A stretch of DNA of 64,000 nucleotides from Rhynchospora pubera (Eukaryota; Streptophyta; Magnoliopsida; Poales; Cyperaceae), in the NCBI GenBank assembly GCA_028095005.1, contig CM051460.1, forward strand, positions 160,141,461 to 160,205,460. The letters are read 5' to 3'. The notes beneath the pieces were generated by a model. The model saw only the letters and a program-made list of their open reading frames with translations, made no database searches and had not been told where the DNA came from. Positions within the stretch are counted from its first letter, which is position 1. Each line of letters begins with the position of its first letter. This document shows positions 10,918 through 19,737 of the stretch, one piece after another. A program made the position numbers and the translations under genes.

Positions 10918-13900
10918 TGTGATAACTGTAAAAAAAAAAAAAAAAAAAAAAAAATTGGAGATGGAATTTACGGGATAAATCCCAACCCGTGAGACCTTTC
11001 CCCTTCCTATTTTTTTTCTCTCCCGATCCATCTCACTGTCCCTCTCGTTCACTCTGCCTAAACCCTCCTCTCATGGCATCCCCATTCTCCGCCCTTCTCT
11101 CTCGATGCCACTCTCTCTCCACAGCACCTTAGAACCATCCCCACCTCCTCACCCTCTCTTCTCCACCCCATGGTCGGTCCCACCTCTCCTCTTTTCTGTT
11201 CCTCTCGGCTAGGTCGCCCCATCACCAAAGGAGCCCAGTCTTACCGCTCCTCCGTTGAACTAAGTCCAGTCGGCCATCCTCTAGCCTCTAATAGCGCATT
11301 TAGTGCCTCTTTCCTCCAAGTCCGCCTCCAAAACCCTAACCTGATCTGAACTCGAAACCCGCTTCAAATTTGATCCGCGAGACTTTAGTCTAGCCAGCGG
11401 GCATTGACTCGCTCTTTGTTCTCCCTCAATCACCATCCTATTGTCTGATCGTCCGATCTGTCGATGGCATTGCTTTGTGCGCGAGCCGTCATTTCTTTTG
11501 GTAAGTCTTTATAATCCTTTTATAGTTGTGTAACTTAATTTAGGATGTGTAATCTGAATTATCTGAATATATATGTGTAATTGCATGACTTGTGGAATTT
11601 GTGAAATTTGATTTATTTGTCTGTCTTTGATTTAAATTTGTGATTTACTGTATGTTGTGTGTGGATGCTTCATAATTAGGGATTTTTAAGCATATGGCAT
11701 TACATAGATTTAACTATTGCAATTGTTTTAATAAAATGTGGTTGCATGCACATACAAGGGTATTTAAGGATTTGCATGTCATGCATATTTGTAAAAATAA
11801 ATAGCGATTGCATGGTAAATTTGATTTTATGGTTCTTAAGAGTTGGTTTTGTAAAAATAAGGTTATTTTGGGTTTGGATTAGGATTTGGCATTTGACTCT
11901 AATTTATGGTCATATCATGCATGCATTTTTCATATTAGAATTAATGGTACTTATCAGAATTGGAGAGAAAACTAAATACAAAGGATTTTACTAAGTATTA
12001 CACGAGTCTTTACATAAGTTTTGTATGTGAGTTTAGATGTGTATTTGGTACAAGATCGTACCGATCAAGTTGCCTGACATGTCATGGTTATTTAAGCATA
12101 TGGATTTAAAGGACAATTAACAAGATGTATAATGGTATTGAACTGTAGTAGTGCACGTTGTGGTTATAAAAGAAGTTTAATAAAGTAGTTTACATGTTAT
12201 TGATTTAGATTTCTAAAAAATAGAATTCATGCACTAGTATATGTTTTGTTGCATGGATTTAGAGATGTCTAATATTCCAAGGTGACATTCACTTTAGTGA
12301 TTCATAACACAATTTGTAATAGTTGTATATTCTTATATTTATTAAATGAGTTTAGTACTAAGTTACATGTTCACATATTTTAGATGTATGAGAGAAGGAA
12401 GTATATTTTGTAAAGACTTGGCTAGTATAGTGCATGAGATTATATATAATAAGGATAATGCATGATTTCGTACAAAGCATGATTTTAAGAGTATCCTCGA
12501 ATATTTGAGCTTTTGAATTAGAATCTCTGGACAACAATAATTATTAAAATAGGGACTGTTTTAAATGTAAAAGTGAATTTATTCGAGACTCGAAACTCAA
12601 AAGGAAATTTATTTGTGTTGTTTTAGAGTCAGGTGGTTATGTGTCGAGATTTAGGAGCAGCTGACATGACTGAGACACTGTAGAATTAGTTGATTGCTTG
12701 CTGTTGCTTTGATTTTTGTTGCTGTTTGAGGTACGGATTCCACTTGCGTTTTAATTTCATATAATATATTAGTATGATGCATTTTGTATTAATAAATTGT
12801 GCGTTGCATTCATGAGATATATATATATATATATATATATATTCTGTGTATAGGTATATTAATGCATAATTGTACAGTGGCATACTGAATGACATTTGAT
12901 TGAAATGTGTTATGATTGAGGTAAGTACAGTTTGTGTGGTTGAGATAGACACTTGTAATGTTTGGAGGTGGAGTCATGACCCATCCTACCAAGCACCGTA
13001 TAGTAAGCGCTTATGTATCAGGATTCAGTAGGTCTAGTCTAGAATGGTTCGAAGTGTGAGTTTTTCCAGCTTGCTTGTACATTAGATGATCGAATTGATA
13101 GAATGATATATGAAATGAAATGGCCATTGGCAGCCCTCATAGAAGGAGACTCGTGGCATATTTGAATATCTGTCCGGCCATTGGCAGCCCTCATAGAAGG
13201 TGACTCGTGGCATATCTGAATATTTGTCCGGCCATTGGCAGCCCTCATAGAAGGTGACTCGTGGCATATCTGAATATTTGTCCGGCCATTGGCAGCCCTC
13301 ATAGAAGGTGACTCGTGGCATATCTGAATATTTGTCCGGCCATTGGCAGCCCTCATAGAAGGTGACTCGTGGCATATCTGAATATTTGTCCGGCCATTGG
13401 CAGCCCTCATAGAAGGAGACTCGTGGCATATTTGAATATCTGTCCGGCCATTGGCAGCCCTCATAGAAGGTGACTCGTGGCATATCTGAATATCTGTCCT
13501 GCCATTGGCAGCCCTCACAGAAGGTGACTCGTGGCATATCTGTCCTGCCATTGGCAGCCCTCACAGAAGGTGACTCGTGGCATATCTGTCCGGCCATTGG
13601 CAGCCCTCATAGAAGGAGACTCGTCGCATATCTGAGTATCTGTTCGACCATTGGCAGCCCTCGTAGAAGGAGACTCGTGGCATATCTGTTTGGTCGTTGG
13701 CAGCCTCATAGAAGGTGTCTCACGACTTTCTTATTTTGATATTGAATTATATAACCGGACTTGTATGTTACTACTAGATTGTCCAATTATTTGAGTTAAC
13801 ATTTGTGTGATTTCAAATCTGAAATACAATCCAATTGGTTCTGAGCTCATATTTCATATTGCATTTATTTAATTAATTCGACATTGCTATACCTATTCGC

Positions 13901-14509
13901 AACAAGATGAAAATGTTTTTATTTTAGTTACTGCGTGCTATCAATTACTTGACCAAGTTTTAAAATGATAATTGTCATACTTCGAATTCTAAACTGATAT
14001 TGACTTGTACTTAGTTCATCTCATAATTGCATTGCTTGATTACAACTTTATTTCTAATGTTTAATTGAAATAAATATGGATTGATTGGAAAATTATTTGG
14101 CTCAGTCATGTATTTAGTTCCAACGTATGATAATTAAAACTCAAATGGCTGGAACTGAATACTGTACTGAGATAAATTTTATTTATCTCATTCCGTGCTT
14201 TTTGCATGTTTTCCACAATTGGTTGTGGGTTCCAGGTTTTAAATCAAGCACTGGATAGCAAGACGAGTAGCAGACCATTGGATAATGTGGTTAGCAACCT
14301 ATATGAATCAGACTTTATAGGATTTATCTTATAATTAAATAAATAATTGTAAATTTATTTTTGACATGTATATTAATTTTGTACAATAAATCGTATTTTG
14401 TCAATTATTGAATTAGGTTAGATTTAGTTAAGCCTTGCGGGTGCAGGGACATCCGCGGCGGACACTCCGTCATGTACTTTCTAGTCACTGTGTGTGACGG
14501 GGTGTCACA
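10918..14509 (+). repeat. 3' LTR of the LARD-like element
   Basis: 3592 bp, ending GGGGTGTCACA and followed by the TATGA duplication. Same module order as the 5' LTR, with donor-like sites at 11501 and 12921 and the hairpin at 14149-14235. The AT microsatellite at about 12818 is longer than its partner at about 8330. Confidence 0.87.
13120..13710. repeat. 54-bp minisatellite in 3' LTR
   Basis: About 12 copies of the same 54-bp unit as at 8625-9270, one fewer than in the 5' LTR. This is an array-length change since the two LTRs were copied from one template. Confidence 0.95.
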
Positions 14510-14514
14510 TATGA

Positions 14515-14878
14515 TGTCCCCCCACTGAACTTCTCTCTTTTGTTCCGGTAATAAAATTATAAAAAACTCTTATTTATTTTGATATCGCACGTAATATATT
14601 TTTCTTATTATTGATAATTCTGCAAATGGTCTGATTTTTTTTTTAAAAAAAATTCTGTGGAGTAGATCAATGTATAATTTTGTAAAGCTGATAATCTTTT
14701 ATTTTTTATTTTTTAATTTTGTTGGCTAAAATGTTTGATTAAAGAACTAGTCATTTTTACAGCATATGATTAGAACTAAGGCAACATTTTTGTATAAAAA
14801 ATAAAAAACATGAATATAGATTTTTATCGCACGTGATTTATTTTTTAACTAATTTACATTTGATGGCTTTACTTTCAG
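14515..14878. other. AT-rich intergenic or intronic DNA
   Basis: Resumes the sequence interrupted at 6433. A donor-like CCGGTAATAA near 14545 and an acceptor-like TTACTTTCAG at 14869-14878 could bound an intron, but no protein-coding exon is recognisable to the left. Confidence 0.3.
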
Positions 14879-15077
14879 TGTCTTCTTGCACAAGGGTGGC
14901 GGCGTGGCGCTTTCACTTATAATTGCAATAGCGATGAAGATGATGAAATCGATGAGGGATACCTTCAATGTGATATTTTTTTTAAAAAAAGAACATGATG
15001 AGTCTAATTTTGACTTCAATGCTCCAAGTGATGAAGAGGTCTTTTCCAATGACGGTAGAGCTATACTTCTTGGCTGA
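14879..15077 (+). pseudogene. Degraded acidic coding fragment
   Basis: Unrecognised. After an acceptor-like TTACTTTCAG, one frame gives an acidic stretch containing SDEDDEIDEGY. It hits a stop just after a T/A homopolymer (about 14978-14992). A different frame then gives DESNFDFNAPSDEEVF, ending at a stop at 15075-15077. The switch of acidic coding from one frame to another across a homopolymer suggests a frameshifted remnant. It lies next to a CACTA-like terminus at 15259-15270, so a transposon-related exon is possible, but no family motif is visible. Confidence 0.25.
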
Positions 15078-15270
15078 ACTTCAAATGTTGGATATAAATT
15101 TGACGAAGTCAAAGTCAGATTTTATAGTTGAGAGAATTACAAATTTGTTGTAAAATAGTTAAAATTTAGTTGTATTTGAGGGGAAAAATGAATTCCAGTG
15201 ATGTAAAATAGTTTAATAATATTTGAGTTATAAATTAATTATGATTTATTAATATTTATTTCTTGTAGTG
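15078..15270. mobile_element. Possible right terminus of a CACTA (En/Spm) element
   Basis: TTTCTTGTAGTG at 15259-15270 is the reverse complement of CACTACAAGAAA, the terminal repeat of plant CACTA transposons, and the AT-rich lead-in is typical of a CACTA end. I found no matching CACTACAAGAAA to the left within 3542-6433 or 14515-15077, so the left end is missing or was lost. No transposase is visible. Confidence 0.4.
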
Positions 15271-15454
15271 ATATTTTTTATTTAAATGATTAAATGAAAA
15301 TAATGATAATGAGATAATTTTTATGATAATTAGTTTATAAGATCTATTAGTATCGTAAAATACGATTATATAAAATCTATTCGCAAACGAACTACAAATT
15401 ATGAGTAAATGTAGTGATAGTTTATTATGTATTTTTATGCTAATATGATATAAA

Positions 15455-16040
15455 ACACATATGATTATATACAATTGATTGTTTATCTTGCACGAGTAAA
15501 AGGATGCAAATATTAATCATATGCATGAATAACTTTCATACAAAAGAGTACATGTTGTATCGGCTTGTCAATACAATTGACTGTTATCTTGCAAGAGTAA
15601 ATGGATGCAATTAAAAATTACATGCATTGGGTGTCCTCATGTAGAAGAGTATAAATTGCATCGACTTTTAAATGCAATAATTATTTGTCATGCATGCATA
15701 AATTGATGCAATTATAAATCACATGCATCAGGAATTCCCGTGCAAAAGAGTATATGTTGCATCGGAATGCTCATGCAATTTATCGATTATCTTGCATGCG
15801 TCAGTTGATGCAACTATAACTCACATGCATCAGAAATTCCCATGCAGAAGAATATAAGTTTCATTGGCTTGTTGATGCAGTTTATTGTTAATTCTGCATG
15901 TGTAAGCCGATGCTATGGTAATTAAATTCATCAGGACTACCAATGCAGAAGATAAGAAGTTGCATCAGTATGATGATGTAGTAGATAATTTATTTTTCAT
16001 CCAAACATTGATGCATTTGAGAATCTGTTTTTAGCATCAG
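15455..16040. repeat. Degenerate 101-bp tandem array
   Basis: At least five diverged copies, with starts at about 15555, 15657, 15758, 15859 and 15961 and one poorer copy before them, giving a steady period of 101-102 bp. Each unit contains several TGCATC/GATGCA words (for example TGCATCGG, TTGATGCAA, ACATGCATCAG) and a GCAGAAGAGTATA-like segment. The words continue more sparsely to about 16180. Function unknown; it may be a transposon subterminal array. Confidence 0.7.
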
Positions 16041-16162
16041 TCATCTGACGAAACTGAGCGAGTCGATGCATTTGATATCATCACCATCGCCACTTTCTGC
16101 ATCACCTTTGTTGCATCAGTAAGCTGATGTAGATCACTTACTTCATCGATTTTGCGGATGTA

Positions 16163-16211
16163 GAAAGGCACTATCTGCATCGCCTTTCTATGAGTTTGGC
16201 AGATAGTGCCT
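16163..16211. other. Overlapping inverted repeats
   Basis: AGGCACTATCTGC (16166-16178) pairs perfectly with GCAGATAGTGCCT (16199-16211). A second pair, AGAAAGGC (16163-16170) with GCCTTTCT (16182-16189), overlaps it, so only one of the two hairpins could form at a time. The region 16212-16348 beyond it holds nothing recognisable. Confidence 0.5.
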
Positions 16212-16348
16212 AACACGTCTTACTTTGAACCACAGTATTTTTCTCAACAACCAAGCACTTCATATGAGAGTTTTCCAGTCCCCCAACAATGTAGCATCTC
16301 TTACCCTAGCTATGTTGAAGGTGCCAAACTGCTTTATTAAAAAAATAA

Positions 16349-16880
16349 ATAGTTGCCTATTTCACAAGTAAACGGATGGAGGAGGTCGAATAAATTAGTG
16401 TCGTACAATTTCATATTATTAAAAGGACAAAATATATTAGTACTTGCAAAACTTCCAAAATCTAGGGGAAGGGGGGGATATTATAATACCACATAAAGTA
16501 AGAAAGCATTAGAATTTAATTGAGTCACACTTAATGCATGAAGATAGGATCAGTGAGTAAGTCTAAAGCTACAGCCTATAGGCTATAGGAGTGACATAGT
16601 CATTCACAATAAAAATAAGCATTAAGTTTTTGCAGAGTTGCTTGAGGTTAGTTTATGGCATGGACTACCTATTTGGCCATTTCTTTTTCTTTTATGGCCA
16701 TTAAAGAGATGAAAAATATTGACAAAATGAGATATTTTTAAAAGTTGATGCTTATATTGAAATAAAGTTCAAATACTAAAATTGCAAAACATCGAAAAGA
16801 TTAATATGTAATTTAATAAATATAAAATCTGTTAGTTATGTCATTTGAAAGTTTACAAAGTAATTAATTGGTTTAAAATA
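16349..16880. repeat. Old copy of dispersed segment X (copy A)
   Basis: From AGTTGCCTATTTCACAAG to AGTTTACAAAGTAATTAATTGG the sequence is clearly homologous to 58484-60175, and its left half to the X part of the tandem array (27633 on). It is diverged and lacks about 110 bp present in the other copies around 16470. It contains no ORF. Near 16880 the 58-60 kb copy is interrupted by a Helitron-like end, whereas this copy continues uninterrupted. Confidence 0.75.
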
Positions 16881-17714
16881 TACTAATTTGAAATTTTAAC
16901 TTCATTGACATCTATGTAGCATCAACATCTTTGGCATTAGAATTATTTGAAAATATCGTATTTGCCTTTCTAATACTTTTTCAGTAAATTGAGACTATCA
17001 TAGTTGAGTCAATTTTTAAAAGCCCCGTCCTCCAAAGCCATAGGATGATAGGAATATAAGATGGTCTTTATTAAGCAGACGAACGCTGAACAACTAAGCT
17101 GCATGAATACGGATTCGAGTGTACCTTACTAGGCACGGTGGGACGAAATTAATAAAAAAATCTCCAGTAGGGTACTGCGATATATATTATATTTTAATTT
17201 ATTTTTAAATATGATGAGAGTTTCTGTATTTAAAAACTTTTTATTTTTTATGAGATGTGGTGAATTATTTAAATTTTTATACATCTATAATTAGAAAAAT
17301 CTTATATCACTGAATATCTCATATTTTGTGAGCACTCATATAAAATTTCACAGCCAAATAAATTTTTAAAGACTTCCAAACAATTTAAAAAATATCACAT
17401 GAAAATTAAATTTATGAGATTTAGAAATTTATTCGAAATATTTTGTAAGCCTATAATTTAAAATTTTATTTCACTGAATTTCTCATATTTATGTGAGTAT
17501 GCATATAAAATTTTATAGCCAAATGAAATTTCAAAGGTCTCCAAACAATCAAAAAACAAAAGCATATTTCAATCAATGGACCTATCAATCAAAAAAAAAA
17601 TAAAAGCATATTTCATATGATGTCAGAAAACTCTTATAAGTTATAACAAATTGAAAAGTTGGATGTCTTATTATAAGAGGGTATCAGGACAAAGTTTTCT
17701 GTTACAATTATACT
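16881..17714. other. AT-rich intergenic DNA with a diverged direct duplication
   Basis: Two copies of a roughly 110-bp segment, containing CACTGAAT(A/T)TCTCATAT and ending near TCCAAACAAT, start at about 17293 and 17455 (offset near 164 bp). No gene or terminus is seen in the rest. Confidence 0.5.
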
Positions 17715-17996
17715 TGTTACAGATCTTTAAGGAAATAATATAATATGATATATTTAGATTTAAGGAAATCAGATTTAATAGATATTATTTGATTTCAATA
17801 TAATTATGTATCTTTCTATTTCTATTAACTAGCTGATATTGAGAATTGATATGTTACCATATTTTAGAAAGTTATATATATTACGAGCTGAGGATTGTAT
17901 TAGAATTAAGTAGAAATTAATAAAAATAGTCTTCCCCTTTATCTCTGATATCTCTGTCTCTCTTCTTCCTTCTACTCCCAACCAAAGATCGTAACA
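17715..17996 (+). mobile_element. Short LTR of a Reina-like gypsy element
   Basis: TGTTAC at the left and GTAACA at the right form perfect terminal inverted repeats. The right end is followed after three bases by the primer binding site TGGTATCAGAG (18000). An alternative left end, TGTTACAATT, lies at 17700. A length near 280-300 bp fits the Reina lineage. The pyrimidine-rich tract at 17930-17985 would be leader sequence. Confidence 0.65.
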
Positions 17997-18019
17997 ATTT
18001 GGTATCAGAGACAGCCACG

Positions 18020-18480
18020 ATGTCTAAGGATAAAACAACCCCAGCCACATTTAACTTCACAACCGCCTTCCAAAATCTTCTCCAAAGCAACCATCAACTT
18101 CTCCATGGTCAAAATGAGATCATGCGTCGCCTAACTCTATTTGAAGATCGTTTGCTTGCATTAGAGCATCCTCTCAAAACAGATGAGAACCACCGTCCAC
18201 AATCTCGCGTCACCGCTGATTTGGTTACTCCAACTCAACAGAGGCACGTTTTCATTGCTGGTTTCTCTGATCCTCTTCGCACCGATGTCGAGTTACACAA
18301 ACATTCTGACCTGCAACATGCCATGAGCTTAGCTCGCAGTTTCGAGCATTGCTACCGCATGACTCTTGCCACAAGTATTCTTCTTGAACCTCCTGAAATG
18401 ATGATGCTACCATATCAACGTTCTTTATGCCGCCTCACCCCAACTGAGCTGGCTGAGAGACGTCATAAGGGTTTGTGCTA
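18020..18480 (+). pseudogene. Truncated gag of a Reina-like gypsy element
   Basis: The start ATG lies 20 bp after the primer binding site. The protein (about 154 codons) has an N-terminal helical part (LLQSNHQLLHGQNEIMRRL), then a gag core (FIAGFSDPLRTDVELHKH, LQHAMSLARSFE), and ends in LTPTELAERRHKGLCY, the segment that in plant Reina/Galadriel-type gag directly precedes the zinc knuckle. The capsid middle is short, and everything after the first Cys is gone: the sequence switches to repeat X at 18481, whose first bases supply the stop. Protease, RT and integrase are missing. Non-functional remnant. Confidence 0.7.
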
Positions 18481-19737
18481 TTAGTGTCGTACAATTTCAT
18501 TTTATTAAAAAGGATAAAATATATTAATACATGCAAAACTTACAAAACTAAAGGGGAAAAAATGGATTTATAGGAACTCTGGCCCCGTTCTGCTTCCCTT
18601 CCCTCCGCCCTTAAGGTACCTATACATAGAGTTATTAGCGAAGTACCCATATTATAATACCACGTAAATTAAGAAAGCATTTGAATTTAATTGACATACT
18701 TAATGCATGAAGAAACCGATAATCCAAATCTTAAAAGAAGATAGGATCAGTGAGTGAATCTAAAGCTACAGCCATTACGGGGCCATTTGGATGGTACGGG
18801 AATGAGGAAGAATTGTTTCTTTTTAGGAATAGTTTCTTTCTAGAAATAGCTTCTTTCTAAGCATCCAAACAAGTTAGGAATAAGAAGAAAATAGTTTCTT
18901 CCAACAATTATATATACATAAGTTCAACAAAATTCGCTAAATACTAATAGCTAAATGAAATTTTGTGTACTCTTTAATTAGTACTTTATTTAATATTAAA
19001 ATAATAATTTTTGATAATTTATTTAAATTAATATTAATTTGTTTATTCCTAACTCACCATTCAAACAATATTTTTTATTTTCGGAATAACACTCTTTCCA
19101 CTATTCCCAAAGTTACACTCTTTCTAATATTTTCTTTCTAAAATTCTTATTTCTTATTCTCATACTATCTAAACTGCCCGTAATGGATGTATGCAGATAG
19201 CGAATAGAACAATGAAATATTGGTGGAAGTGAGAAGTACTTTCTTCCGGTTTTAAAAACCTATTTTAGTCCCACAAGGTCAAACGAACATAAAAAGCAAC
19301 TCTTATAGATGCGATTATATCCTCCGTGGCGTCTTCCCGAAGACACCCGTCTCTTGCGTTCCACTAATTAATCATATATAAGCTAAAGCTAGGCTTGCGG
19401 TTAGCGTACAAAAATAAATGGGCGGCACTGTTTTTTTCACCGCTTTGATAATTATTTTCTTTGTTCCAAAATTTTTTATTCGAAATCCGTGAATTTTTTT
19501 TAAAATTTTTCTTTCTGTTTGAGATCTAATCCTTTCATTTCTTCACCATGAAATAAGCCTTTGTTGTATAAGGACAACTTTTGAATTTCTTTCAAAATAT
19601 ATTTTTATTTTTTTCCGTCCAATATGTATAGTTTTAGCAAAAATTTCAAGTATCGACAAAAATGGGGTATTTTTTAGGCTAAAAACTTGTTGCTTTAGGG
19701 ATAGATGTAGCTTAGATTTAGGTTTTTTCTTGGTTTG
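18481..19737. repeat. Segment X flanking the gypsy 5' LTR
   Basis: Begins TTAGTGTCGTAC immediately after the gag fragment and ends in GTTTG, the gypsy target duplication. It matches array X (for example 27676-28933, 1258 bp) almost base for base, but lacks the first 91 bp found in the array copies. It contains a MITE (18772-19186) and then about 550 bp (19187-19737) of unknown, mostly unique sequence. The 68-aa minus-strand ORF at 19543-19749 recurs in every array unit only because the DNA does. Confidence 0.85.
18772..19186. mobile_element. MITE with CCATTACGGG terminal repeats
   Basis: CCATTACGGG at 18772 and CCCGTAATGG ending at 19186 are perfect 10-bp inverted repeats. The inner sequence continues the match imperfectly (GGCCATTTGGATGGTA against GCAGTTTAGATAGTA). 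It is AT-rich, 415 bp and non-coding. It is present in every array unit and absent from the older X copies near 16590 and 59910, where the sequence diverges after GCTACAG(C/T). Superfamily is not certain; no clean TSD is visible. Confidence 0.55.

Larger units (their letters stand above)
6434..14509 (+). mobile_element. Non-autonomous LTR retrotransposon (LARD-like, Tekay-derived)
   Basis: Two nearly identical LTRs (6434-10068 and 10918-14509) begin TGTGATAACTG and end GGGGTGTCACA. The element is flanked by an exact 5-bp duplication TATGA (6429-6433 and 14510-14514). The internal region is only 849 bp, shorter than either LTR. It keeps a primer binding site and a purine-rich tract but no gag or pol. 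Its leader (TGGTATCAGAG, then AAACCAGAC, then GAGTGGGGT) resembles the leader of the coding gypsy element at 22357, so it is probably a deletion derivative mobilised in trans by a Tekay-type element. Total length is 8076 bp. Confidence 0.88.

Noticed and set aside
17999..18019. Upstream start codon for the gag fragment at 17999
   Set aside because: That reading begins with TTG inside the primer binding site; the ATG at 18020 is the natural gag start.
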